In this document: positions 22,664 through 33,600 of the stretch, piece by piece | How positions within the stretch are numbered: the first letter of the stretch is position 1 | How the letters are laid out: the number at the start of each line of letters is the position of its first letter | Assembly: GCA_019925095.2 (NCBI GenBank) | Contig: JAHHIN020000030.1 | Coordinates: 7,285,501 to 7,349,500 of the forward strand | From: Dendrolimus kikuchii | Lineage: Eukaryota > Arthropoda > Insecta > Lepidoptera > Lasiocampidae | Reading direction: 5' to 3' | Length of the DNA: 64,000 nt | Translations under genes and position numbers: made by a program | Notes under the pieces: generated by a model | Told to the model about the DNA's origin: nothing | The model's database searches: none | What the model saw: only the letters and a program-made list of their open reading frames with translations

Positions 22664-22925
22664 ATCAACATGGCATACGAACCCATATACCAGAGGCAGC
22701 TATACCTACGACAACGTACAGACACCGCAACATCCCACCGCGAGGTCGGACCTCGGGTCCCCGTTGCTAGATGCAGCCGGGAACCCCCGGGTCCTGTTTG
22801 CAGGTGAAGCGACGGAGGCCAACAATTATGCAACGGTACACGGGGCTGCGGATTCTGGGTATAGAGAAGCGAAGAGATTATTGGATTGCGGAAATAAGAA
22901 AATTGTTGTACAATCAAACTATTAA
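22664..22925 (+). CDS. Amine oxidase last exon
   Basis: The acceptor is gttgcag ending at 22663. With AG carried over it reads RSTWHTNPYTRGSYTYDN, then RVLFAGEATEANNYATVHGA and SGYREAKRLL, the C-terminal FAD-contacting block of amine oxidases. It ends at TAA (22923-22925). No lesion is seen in this exon. Confidence 0.93.
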
Positions 22926-22970
22926 TCGTTATTTCTATTTGTTTTAAAATTTGTATTTGTTATATAATTA

Positions 22971-22976
22971 AATAAA
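22971..22976 (+). promoter_or_regulatory. Poly(A) signal AATAAA of the amine-oxidase gene
   Basis: AATAAA lies 46 bp after the stop codon, followed by a GT-rich stretch ('agtgtgatatgtat'). Confidence 0.7.
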
Positions 22977-23640
22977 AGTGTGATATGTATTTTTTATTTA
23001 TTAAAAAACTATTCCTTACCACACGAACGCGAATTATACTTACACGCGAACTATATTAAACATTTGTATAATCTGATAACTTATTTCGAACTAGTAGAAA
23101 ATATTTATCGAGACAAAATGTGTCCTAAATGTTACCCGGGATATAAGCTGACTATCCGTAGTTCTTTTTAATCCGTTCGGTAATTTTCACGTGAGGCTGT
23201 AGACAAGGCTGTATGGAACATGTTCCTTTGCCTACCATTGTGTAGAATACTACTCTATGGTTAAGAATTTTATTCTATTCTATTTTTGGTATTGATAGCT
23301 TCAACGCATCAGCATTGATTTTGCCGACGTCACAGTAGGTTAAAAAATGACAGGTGAATAATGATTTTATTTCAATAAGACCATACATGTAAGTTGCCGG
23401 GGCTTCCCAGAAAGTAATCAGATGATACTTGTGTTGGGAAACCTCGCTCTTCCTATGTTTCATCAATTTTAAGACTATCAATTCGCTGAATTACAGAGAG
23501 TACTTTTACAAATATTTAAAGAAAATAAAAAAGAGATAAAGAAAATAAAAAAGAGATAAATAGATGGGTTTCGAGTGGTTGACACAAATCCCTACTAATT
23601 TGGTTTGAGTCATATTGAAAACAATAAGCATGTTTCAGAT
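22977..23640. other. Intergenic DNA after the amine-oxidase gene
   Basis: No gene is seen. A 19 bp unit (agaaaataaaaaagagata) is repeated in tandem at about 23519-23560. Confidence 0.5.
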
Positions 23641-24515
23641 TCAAGCTGATGTAACCAAAATGTCTTCCACTTCATCATAATTAAGGGTTAAGAGCCATTC
23701 AGTCAGATTTTTCTTACACTCATATAGTTGAATGGGGTAAATGTTAAGAATGCGATTAATTTTATTGTAAACGCGGGGGGCTTGAGCTACATTTTGCCGA
23801 CTAGCAAAGACTGAACGTGCGGAATATGCAGGGGCAACTATGTCATACCGTCTTTTTCTTAGTTTGGCACGGTCGAAAGGTAACCCTTTGTGGTATTTCA
23901 GTGTCATGTGTAAGATATAGAGTTTCCTGACAGAGAGAAGCTTAGAAATTGCATACAGGGATTCAGTAGAAAATCTATATGGCTTACAGTGCATAACTTT
24001 TATCAAGGATCTTTGCGCCCGTTCTAGGTCTATAAAATATGACTTAGCTGCACCCCCCCACACCGATATACAATATATAATTACAGATTGGGCTAGTGCA
24101 ATGTATATTTTATTCAGTAGCTCGGTACTCATAACGTCTCTCAGACATTTGAAAACCCATGTGAGCTTTCTTACCCTCCCTATGGTTAGTTCAAGGTGTG
24201 GGTACCAGCTTAACTTTTGGTCCACAATAATTCCAAGGTACTTAACAGAACTAACTTTCTGAATTGTCGGGCAACTGTAAGTACAAGTGAGAGGAGTACG
24301 ACAGGAATGAATTTTAATTTCAAAGTCAGGCAAGGGCTGTGAATTTAAGTATGGCGCAAAGCATACATAATTAGTTTTTTGGGTGTTTAACGTGAGAAGA
24401 TTCTCACTAAGCCAGTGACCAACTCTAGCTAGACCCCTCTCAGCCCCCAACTTAACTTTATCCCAGGTCTTGGCCGTAAAAATGATAGCGGTGTCATCCG
24501 ATCCATCGATCCGAT
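23641..24515 (-). pseudogene. 5'-truncated LINE reverse transcriptase fragment (Jockey/CR1-like)
   Basis: About 290 codons cover the end of the RT palm and the thumb/C-terminal domain: DDTAIIFTAKTW, SENLLTLNTQKTNYVCF, VKYLGIIVDQKLSW, YCISVWGGAAK and ERAQRSLIKVM. The residues before DD are Gly-Ser rather than the usual Tyr/Phe-Ala, marking the truncation point near 24490-24515. It is uninterrupted to its stop but lacks the endonuclease and most of the RT. It abuts the last astacin-like exon on the same strand. Confidence 0.85.
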
Positions 24516-24637
24516 ATACTATCTGACATAACACGTTTTTGGCATTCTTTCGCGTACAATATGTTCAACATTTCTACGTCGCTGTCACTTAAGTCTGGTC
24601 TATGGCCCATGTAAAGAGCCCTTTGCCACAAATGGTC
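24494..24637 (-). CDS. Astacin-like domain B, last visible exon
   Basis: The acceptor is T12-CAG at 24638-24652 and the reading starts in phase 0. It reads GHRPDLSDSDVEMLNILY, matching the astacin C-terminal block (G-R-x-x-LS-x-x-D-x-x-x-(I/L)N-x-LY), then ECQKR. The frame runs on to a TGA at 24494-24496 inside LINE-derived sequence, so the native end has probably been replaced. Confidence 0.65.
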   Translation of the reverse strand, partial: DHLWQRALYMGHRPDLSDSDVEMLNILYAKECQKRVMSDSISDRWIG

Positions 24638-27600
24638 CTGAAAAAAAAAAAATAAGCTTATGTGTCGAAGTTACTTCCATGGGGAGTTTTTTGGCGGGAA
24701 CTGAAGGGAGACGTTATGATGTGCAATTTTATTTTCTAAAAATGTGTAAAATTAGTCTTAAATGAACAATAGTTGTAGGATATTGATAGTTTTTGAGTAG
24801 TAATTATGTTTTTGTGAGAAAAGTGAACTGTACAGTCAAATGTGGCAAACGTGTGAATGCCGTCGGTTGTAGCCTAAAATACAACTGCGCTTCTATACGA
24901 AGACATACAACAGACTTGACTGTATGGACTAAGATTCGCTTGCCTGCCTTTTTGGCGAATTCTACTACTACTACTACTACTACTACTTCAACTTCCACAC
25001 TCACTTGAAAAACTGTGTATGTAAACTTATGTTATTCACGTGGTTTGCGTGTGTGGTAATAGTAACGTATCTACTGAAAAAAATGGGGTTTGACCGGTAA
25101 AAACTTTTGACATTTGGCGCCATTATAGTTTGTACCAGTCAAGTTTGATTAGCGTTTAGGTTTTTTTCTTTACTGCGTTTCTTTATAATATATCGATAAT
25201 GATGCTTTAGCATAATATTTATTTCACTAATAAAATCTGTAGACATGTATAATATAACATGACCATAATGTCTAGAACGAGAAGTATTTTTTTTGCTTTC
25301 TGGCAATAATCAATTTTATCTGTAGTTAATGTGAATGAATCATAAACTCGTGTTAATTCGATTATTTAATACTTAGTTCTTGTAACGCACTGCGGCGTGA
25401 TCGGCATCCTTTAGCCAGCTCCAATTTAAGAGTAAGAATCCGCTGTCTATTAAGACTGGGCCATATTCAATGCTTAGTATTGTTTTTACATGTTCGCGAA
25501 TACAGCTGGTCAATAAATTGTATTACCTGAACTGGTTGTACGGTGTATACACCGACAGCGCAATTTCCGCACATATAGTTGTTACATCCCTAAACCGTAT
25601 CCTAAAATGCTGACGGGATGCTTCCTCAGCATCCCGTACTTGTCATCCGACTGCTCCACACAGATCGAGTCAGTTCGGATCGCGCTACCCTTAGAGTTAG
25701 ACATATATTTTATTATCCTATAATTTTTGATTAAATAAGTTGTACTCCTTCGTGTTTAATAAATAAATCTTTTTTTAAAAAGACTATTCTTTTAACCGGT
25801 ACAACATTTGGTGGCAGCGGTGGGATACGATATCCCCTACGCGATATCCTGTAACCAAAATCGTGGCCATTCCGAACCGGTCCAGAACATTAAATCCAGT
25901 GTCCAGAAAGTTCAGAATCCAGAGTCCAGTCGTCACGTCTAAGATCCAGTGTGTTCAGTTTCCACGAAGTCCAGTTAGCAAGTCCGGGATACAGTGAATT
26001 CATCGTGAAGCGAGTCCTGCATCTAGAGGTCAAGGCATCCTGTGTTAAGAATTTGTCCAGAGTCCAGTATCCAGAGTCCAGTATCCAGAGTCCAGTATCC
26101 AGAGTCCAGTCGTCACGTCTAAGATCCAGTGTGGTTAGTTTCCACGAAGTCCAGTAAGCGAGTCCAAGATATAGCGAACCCATCATCGAGTGAGTCCTGC
26201 ATCCAGAGTTCGAGGCATCCTGTGTCAAGAATTGTCATCATAGAAACCTAAATGTATATTTTACGTTTATTCCTGTAAGTCATTTTAAAATTATTTTAAT
26301 TATCATCGTCTCAAAGTATAGTGTAATATTATACCATTCTTATCTATTGCGCTTAGCCTAAACATCCTCGAGGCAACCGGGCTGCACTGCGCCCACGCGT
26401 TCATTTTGTCGTTAAGGCACCTATACACTCGGAAGTTTAATTTTATTTTAATACATTTTACAACAGACAATAAATTTAAATAATTACCTATTTAAAACCT
26501 AAATTTAAATACTTACCTTCTTAAAGTAAATTAAAATATTAATCCTCTTAAATAAATATAAAACTTACCTTCTTAAAATAAATTTAAATACTTACCTTCT
26601 TAATTTCCATCTCTCGAGTTAATTGCCTGAGAAGTCAATATGTCGAAAGGAACCCGTAGCGAGTTAAGCATTAATCTCCCAGAAGGACATTCAGATTATA
26701 AAACACCAACAAACACTCCATCACCGAGTATTAATCCACCAGTTCCTGAACTTGATTTAAATATTCTCACAAAATTTATAAAACCGTATGACGGAGACCG
26801 CGAAACTCTTAACTCCTTTATTATAAATTGCAATCATGCTTTTGAACTGGCAACAACCAATCAAAAACAAATCTTATTCAAATACATCCAATGCCAATTA
26901 CAAGGGAAAGCTGAAATAGCTTGTTCTATTAAGGAGTTTATTAACTGGGACCAATTAAAGGAATTTTTAAAAACACAGTTTAGCCAACGGAAGCATTATG
27001 CTCAATTACTAATGGAACTACAGGAAACTAAACAGGGTACTAATGAAAATGTTAGTCAGTTCTCATTTAAAATCGAAACTTGTCTATCCCAATTAATCAC
27101 AGAAATTTCCCTTTCAAATTGTAAAAAGAAGGAAATTGATGGTAGGATAGCCGCTATGGAAGACCTAGCTCTCCATCATTTCCTCATGGGGTTACACCCA
27201 AGAGTATCCACAATTGTCCGATGCCGTAGTCCTAAAAACCTAAACGAAGCAATTAATTTCGCGTTATCTGAAGAGAAAATTCAGCAATCATTTTATAAAA
27301 GCACTAGTTCACACGTCAAGCCTAACCAATTCGTTCCAAATAGAAATATTGTTAATAAAAATTATCCTAGACAGGTAAATAATGCTAATTATTATAATCA
27401 GAATACGTCATCGTCCAGAAATATACCATTCTGTCGCTATTGCAAGAAAGCTGGACACTTCCTGGAAAACTGCAAGCTTCGTGAATTCAATAATAATAAA
27501 CGTAATTCAGGCGGATTTAATCCCTTCACTCCTATACAACCGTCTACTTCAACATTCAAACCCAATCCTCGCGTAAATCATATTGAAGAGGAAAGCCGAG

Positions 27601-30600
27601 ACGAAGTCGATAATAATAATGAAAATTTAAACTATTAAGAGTCCCGTATAGGTGTCGCACGGGGCGAGTGCACTCCCAAGTCGATACCACTTATATTTCT
27701 AAAATGACCTGCGGACAGGGTAACCAGCCCCAAACTCAGGGTCGCCTATCTAAAATGACCTGCGGACAGGGTAACCAGCCCCAAACTCAGGGTCGCCTAT
27801 CTAAAATGACCTGCGGACAGGGTAACCAGCCCCAAACTCAGGGTCATCCTCTTAAAATGACCTGCGGACAGGGTAACCAGCCCCAAACTCAGGGTCATCC
27901 TCTTAAAATGACCTGCGGACAGGGTAACCAGCCCCAAACTCAGGGTCGCCCATTTAAAATGACCTGCGGACAGGGTAACCAGCCCCAAACTCAGGGTCAT
28001 CCTCTTAAAATGACCTGCGGACAGGGTAACCAGCCCCAAACTCAGGGTCGCCCATCTAAAATGACCTGCGGACAGGGTAACCAGCCCCAAACTCAGGGTC
28101 ATCCATCTAAAATGACCTGTGGACAGGGTAACCAGCCCCAAACTCAGGGTCATTCAACTAAAATGACCTGCGGACAGGGTAACCAGCCCCAAACTCAGGG
28201 TCATCCATCTAAAATGACCTGCGGACAGGGTAACCAGCCCCAAATACAGGGTCATCCAGCTAAAATGGCCTGTGGCCGCGATAATCAGCTCCAACCTCAA
28301 GAGTCCTTAAAGAAATCATCTGTCTGTCCTGAAAATAGTAATAACGAAATTTATGACATTTTAACGAAGAAAAGATTCTTACCTTATGTTAAAGTCCAAA
28401 CATCTGTAAATGAAAAACCACTTACGTTCTTGATTGACTCCGGTGCATCCATCTGCGTCCTGAAAAAGAATTGCGTTAGTAATCTCCCTCAATTAACCGA
28501 TACCTACGTAAAAGTTAAGGGAATAGATTCCAAAGATCATATTAAAAGTTTAGGTTGTTTGGAATTACATCTTGAATTTAATCCACAATTTAAATTATCA
28601 CATACCTTTCACGTTTTCGATAATATTGATTTCCCTTATGATGGTATCATAGGCACTGACCTATTCATCCAACACGGCTGTCGAATAAATTACAGTGCAG
28701 AATCTCTGGAAATAAATGACAGAATTATCCAACTATCTTTCGATGAACCCTCCTATGTAATCGAACCACGGACTGAAACAGTGATAGAATGCTCCATTAA
28801 AAACCCTGAATTAAGAGAAGGTATAATACTCGATCAACGCATTTCTGACTCTGTGCTTATTTCAAATTGCCTAGTAAAAGTAAAAGACAATAACAGAATT
28901 AATTTGACAATACTTAACTTATCTGAACAGTCAGTTACAATTAAGTCCAACCTATTACTTACCTTATACCCTATTGACCATTCTTACTGTGAACCCTTTG
29001 GCTTTCATAACACCTCAACAGATAATTCCATTGGAAGAGTCCGAACATTGTTTGATCTCCTGAAAACGTCCCACTTGAATCCTGAAGAAACAGAAAAACT
29101 TTATGCGATATGTAGTGACTATTGTGACATATTTCACTTACCTGGGGACCCTTTGACTTGTACCGACATAATCCAACACGAAATCAAAACTTCCTCATCC
29201 CAACCTATCAATGTAAAATCTTATAGGTTCCCCGAGATACACAAGGAAGAAGTTAAAACACAAATAAACAAAATGCTGAAAGAAAATATTATTAAACCCT
29301 CTAGATCTCCATGGTCGTCACCCATTTGGATTGTACCTAAGAAAACAGACTCTTCGGGGCAGAAAAAGTGGCGAATCGTCATAGATTATCGTAAGCTTAA
29401 TGATATTACTATTGGAGAAAGTTATCCAATTCCCCAGATCAATGAAATCCTAGACCAATTGGGTCAGAGTAAATATTTCACGACTTTAGACTTGGCTTCC
29501 GGTTTTCACCAAGTAAAAATACATCCCGATGATGCATCTAAGACGGCATTCAGTGTCCCACAAGGTCACTTCGAATTTAACCGAATGCCTTTCGGATTAA
29601 AAAATGCTCCAGCAACATTTCAAAGAATAATGAATACAGTCTTATCCGGCCTACAAGGTATGCATTGTTTTGTATACTTAGATGACATAGTCATATACTC
29701 TCACGACCTCACTTCCCATATAAAAAATATTTCTGCCGTCTTTCAAAGACTGAGACAATTCAACCTCATGTTGCAACCCGAAAAATGTGAGTTTTTGCGT
29801 AAGGAAGTTGCTTATCTAGGGCACATAATTAGTGACGAAGGCGTTAAACCAAATCCTGAGAAAATAAATTCTGTCGTACAGTTTCCTACTCCTACATGCC
29901 CAAAAGATATTAAATCTTTCCTCGGTTTGGCCTCATATTACCGTCGATTCATACCGACATTTTCAAAATTCGCAAAACCTCTGACTAACCTATTGAAAAA
30001 GGATGTCCCGTTCGTATGGACTAATTCTCAACAGTTAGCCTTTGAACAACTCAAAGAAAAATTGGTAACAGCCCCAGTTCTTATATATCCTGACTTTACA
30101 AAACCTTTTCTTTTGACCTGTGATGCATCCAACTATGCTATTTCCGCAATCTTATCCCAAGGCGAAAACGGCAAGGACAGACCAATCGCTTATGCTTCTA
30201 GGACACTTAACAAGGCTGAATGTAACTACGACGTAACAGAAAAAGAATGCCTGGCGATTGTCTACGGAACTAAAGTTTTCCGCCCGTACCTTTTTGGCCG
30301 TCATTTCACGATCATTACTGATCATAAGCCACTAAATTGGCTATTTAATTGTAAGGACCCCGGGTCCCGCCTAATCCGATGGCGTCTGAAATTGGAAGAG
30401 TTCGACTACACAATCCAATATAAGAAGGGAAAGTTAAACACCAATGCAGACGCCCTCTCTCGATACCCTGTGAATCCTGTCCATGAAGAAATATCCTCTA
30501 ATGATCAAATTGTGGCAGAAGATCCTCATGTTCAAAATAATCCTGAAAATAATCCTGAAAGTGTCCCTGAAAATCCTCCTGAAATATCTGTCCATAATCC

Positions 30601-33600
30601 AGAGCTCCAGGTGAGTTCTGACGCTCCAGATCTACCTGAATTATTTGACTTACCCGATGACTTCGTAATCCCAGGAGATGTAGAACTCCCCGATGACTTT
30701 ACTATTCCCAGTCCGCCGTCTTCTGAAGAATCCAACAGTATGATACTTACTCCAAATACTTGAAAACAATAAACAATAAATCGTTAACGTTTAATACTAA
30801 AATAGAAGAACATAATGAAAACCTTTTAAAAACAAAAATTAAACACATAGTCGTACCTACCTCTATTGATTTAGATGAATCAAATCAGTATGTAGAGGAA
30901 ATCATTAGTAATCTTCCAGATTCTAAAGAACTTATCGCGAAAGAAAGAACCTTATATTCATTTATTAAATCGGGAAAAGATAATGTAACTTATTATTTAC
31001 TCTTCGTAAAAGTTTATTATTATGATAATAACAGCTATGAAGACATATTTAAAAGTATCAATAATTTAAAGTTTGAATTACTAAAATATAACATTATTGA
31101 GTTTGGTATCACAGATTTCCGAAATCCTTTCGATAAACATTCCTTCACTAAAATATATAACATGTTTTTGTATCTATTTCACGATACTAATATAAAAATC
31201 CATATTTATAAAAACACTGTGATTTATCCTACTATGACTGAAATTGCCAAAATCCTTAAAGAAAATCATGATATTCCCATATCCGGCCACTTAGGAGCCA
31301 ACCGAATGCTCAGCAGAATACAAGAAAGATACTACTGGCGAAGCATGCGTAGTGACGTTGAAGACTATGTCCATAAATGCCAGTCATGTCAAGAAAACAA
31401 AGCCCTTCGTAGAATTAACCGTGCTCCTATGCAGATCACGTCAACATCCACACAACCTTTTGAAAGAGTCTCATTAGACATCGTAGGGCCACTTCCGGAA
31501 TCCGGACCTGCAAAACTAAGGTTCATATTAACCATGCAAGACGACCTTACAAAGTTTTCTTCTGCATACCCAATACGATGTACTACTGCCGAAGAAACAA
31601 GCGATTGCCTGCTTCACTATATATCTACCTTTGGTATTCCCAAGTTTATCCTCACGGATCAGGGAACAAATTTCACTCTTTCAATATTCGATCGCAATCC
31701 TAAAATGGTTATCTATCCAGATTTTAACCAATCCATCGATCGATCCAAAATCCTCGTTTCAATATAACATCTGGTTATAAAATCTCACAAAAAAAAAGGG
31801 ATTGGTCATAAATTTCTGTCCTCCCGAACGTTTCGTTTCACGCAGTTTTAGTTAAGAGTTCTTTAGATTTTGATGATAATTTTTACTTTCAAAGTAGTAT
31901 ATTTCACGAATAAACATAATATTTTTTTATATTTATTAATATATATTTTATAAATAACTTTAGGGGATTTATTAAACATTTGAGCACACGTTCTGTTCTT
32001 CTGTAACTCAAACCTTTGAATAGGAACAGAACAGCATCTTAAGAAAAATAAAAGTCACGCCAGTCAATTTGATATTATTAAAATGTTGTTGTTTTTGTAA
32101 GCAAGTATTAGATATTTAGTTAGTTTCAAGTTTGTTTTGTAGCAAGAAAAACTAGAAAATGGAGAATTTTATGGTAAGTAAACATTATGTAACTAAATAT
32201 CTATTGAATTACCCATCATATTTATGAATAAATAACAATTTTCTGTTATAAAATTAATTAAATACACAACCACAAGGACAAGTGTGTTTTATTACTTTTT
32301 TAAAACAACATATTTGTTAAGAATTATAGATAAAATATTGTTAAGTATGGTCCAAGTAAGTTTGTCCTGGGGTTGGGCTGTTGTTAAAGTTCTACTAAAT
32401 AACCCTTTTTAGTAAGAATATAAGTATATTGTGGACAAGTGTTATTACATTTGAGTCACAACTTAGATATCCTAGGTCTGATTCCCCCCCTGTGTATTGA
32501 AACTTGCACACTGAGTACATACATATAGTAGCCTCAATGACTCAATTTTACAACTATTGCAGATGTCAATGAGATTAAGATTCTGTAAACATATAAAATG
32601 TAATTCTAGAAGGGATTTAATTATAATATTTATTTAATTAATGCAGATTATTATATCACATTTTGTTTTCACAGGTGCCAAACAGGATGATAAAAAGTGA
32701 TGATGGTTGTGAAGCCAGAAATAAAGCTATAGAATATTATATAGTCAAGAAAAAATGATTAGAGTATGGTTGAAGATATTAAATTAGAGAATGACAAGTA
32801 AAATTAGAGATAAGGAATTAGAAGGGAGAAAATGTATAAAATTGTGTTTTAGTCATATTAATTCATTTAGTTTTTAATTTAAAAAAAATAAGTTCTAGGA
32901 TGTTTTACATTTGTATATTTTAATTTTAAGTTTGTGTGTATAATGTGAATGTAAATATTAATGGTAAGTAACCTAAATGTAGGTATTAGAATTACCTACA
33001 TTAAAAAAGTTTTTAATAATATGTAATGATGTACCTTTTATGTTGAAATTAAACAATGTTATAGTATGATCTGTATATTTTATTTCCTGGACATTATTCC
33101 ATTTAAATCTAGCATAATTTAAGTAATAGCCATCATTACAACACATATTTACATGAACCTTAAGCAATTTACAAATCCTATAAATATAAATAAATGTAAA
33201 AGTTTGTTTGTGTGAGTGTTTATTTGTCAATAACACAAAATGGATGAAAGAATTTTCAGTAAAGTGTAGCAGTAGTACAAACATAGCTTACAATCTAAAT
33301 TAACACAGGCAACTTTTTATTTCAATATATTCGACAGACATAATATATATTTAGAGGCAGGTATAATATATATGTGTATTATTAAAAATAATTTGAAATT
33401 GTATCTATTCTATGAGTAACATTATTTTCCAAATTTTCTGATGTCACAGTAACTTTACTTTCTCACGACAACTCTACTTCAGGGGCCACTTCCTCAATAC
33501 TAGGTCCTTCAAATGATGCGAAGAACTGCTGTAGCTATTATAACCTTTGTTATATTTTCTCAGGACAATCACATTGTTAATGATATTACTGGGAAGCAAT

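Larger units (their letters stand above)
7448..22925 (+). pseudogene. Flavin amine oxidase (polyamine/spermine-oxidase-like), seven exons, broken
   Basis: Seven exons in one orientation, mostly in compatible phases, give an amine-oxidase protein from just after the FAD-binding N-terminus to the stop. Members of the family oxidise polyamines using FAD. Diagnostic blocks, in order, are IHGTVGNRVYDTA, WHKLGYKTLFDILL, DGTVYTADNVIITLSVGVLKE, LFTPMLPDAKIKAIEHIS, TVTFWTSGEIAKI, VETLPEQVV and RVLFAGEATEANNYATVHGA. Lesions are TAG at 10030-10032 and 15587-15589 and a one-base frame break at the start of the third visible exon. The Rossmann GxGxxG exons were not found and may lie left of the window. 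A silent or decaying copy is the simplest reading; assembly error or a null allele is possible. Confidence 0.85.

Noticed and set aside
24793..25008. 71-codon + strand ORF ending in poly-Thr
   Set aside because: The end is a CTA microsatellite; no conserved motif or splice context.
27797..28153. Minus-strand ORF with 17-residue periodicity
   Set aside because: Antisense reading of the pol minisatellite.
27698..28309. CRISPR-like array
   Set aside because: Direct repeats without unique spacers, in frame within a retroelement pol gene of a eukaryote.
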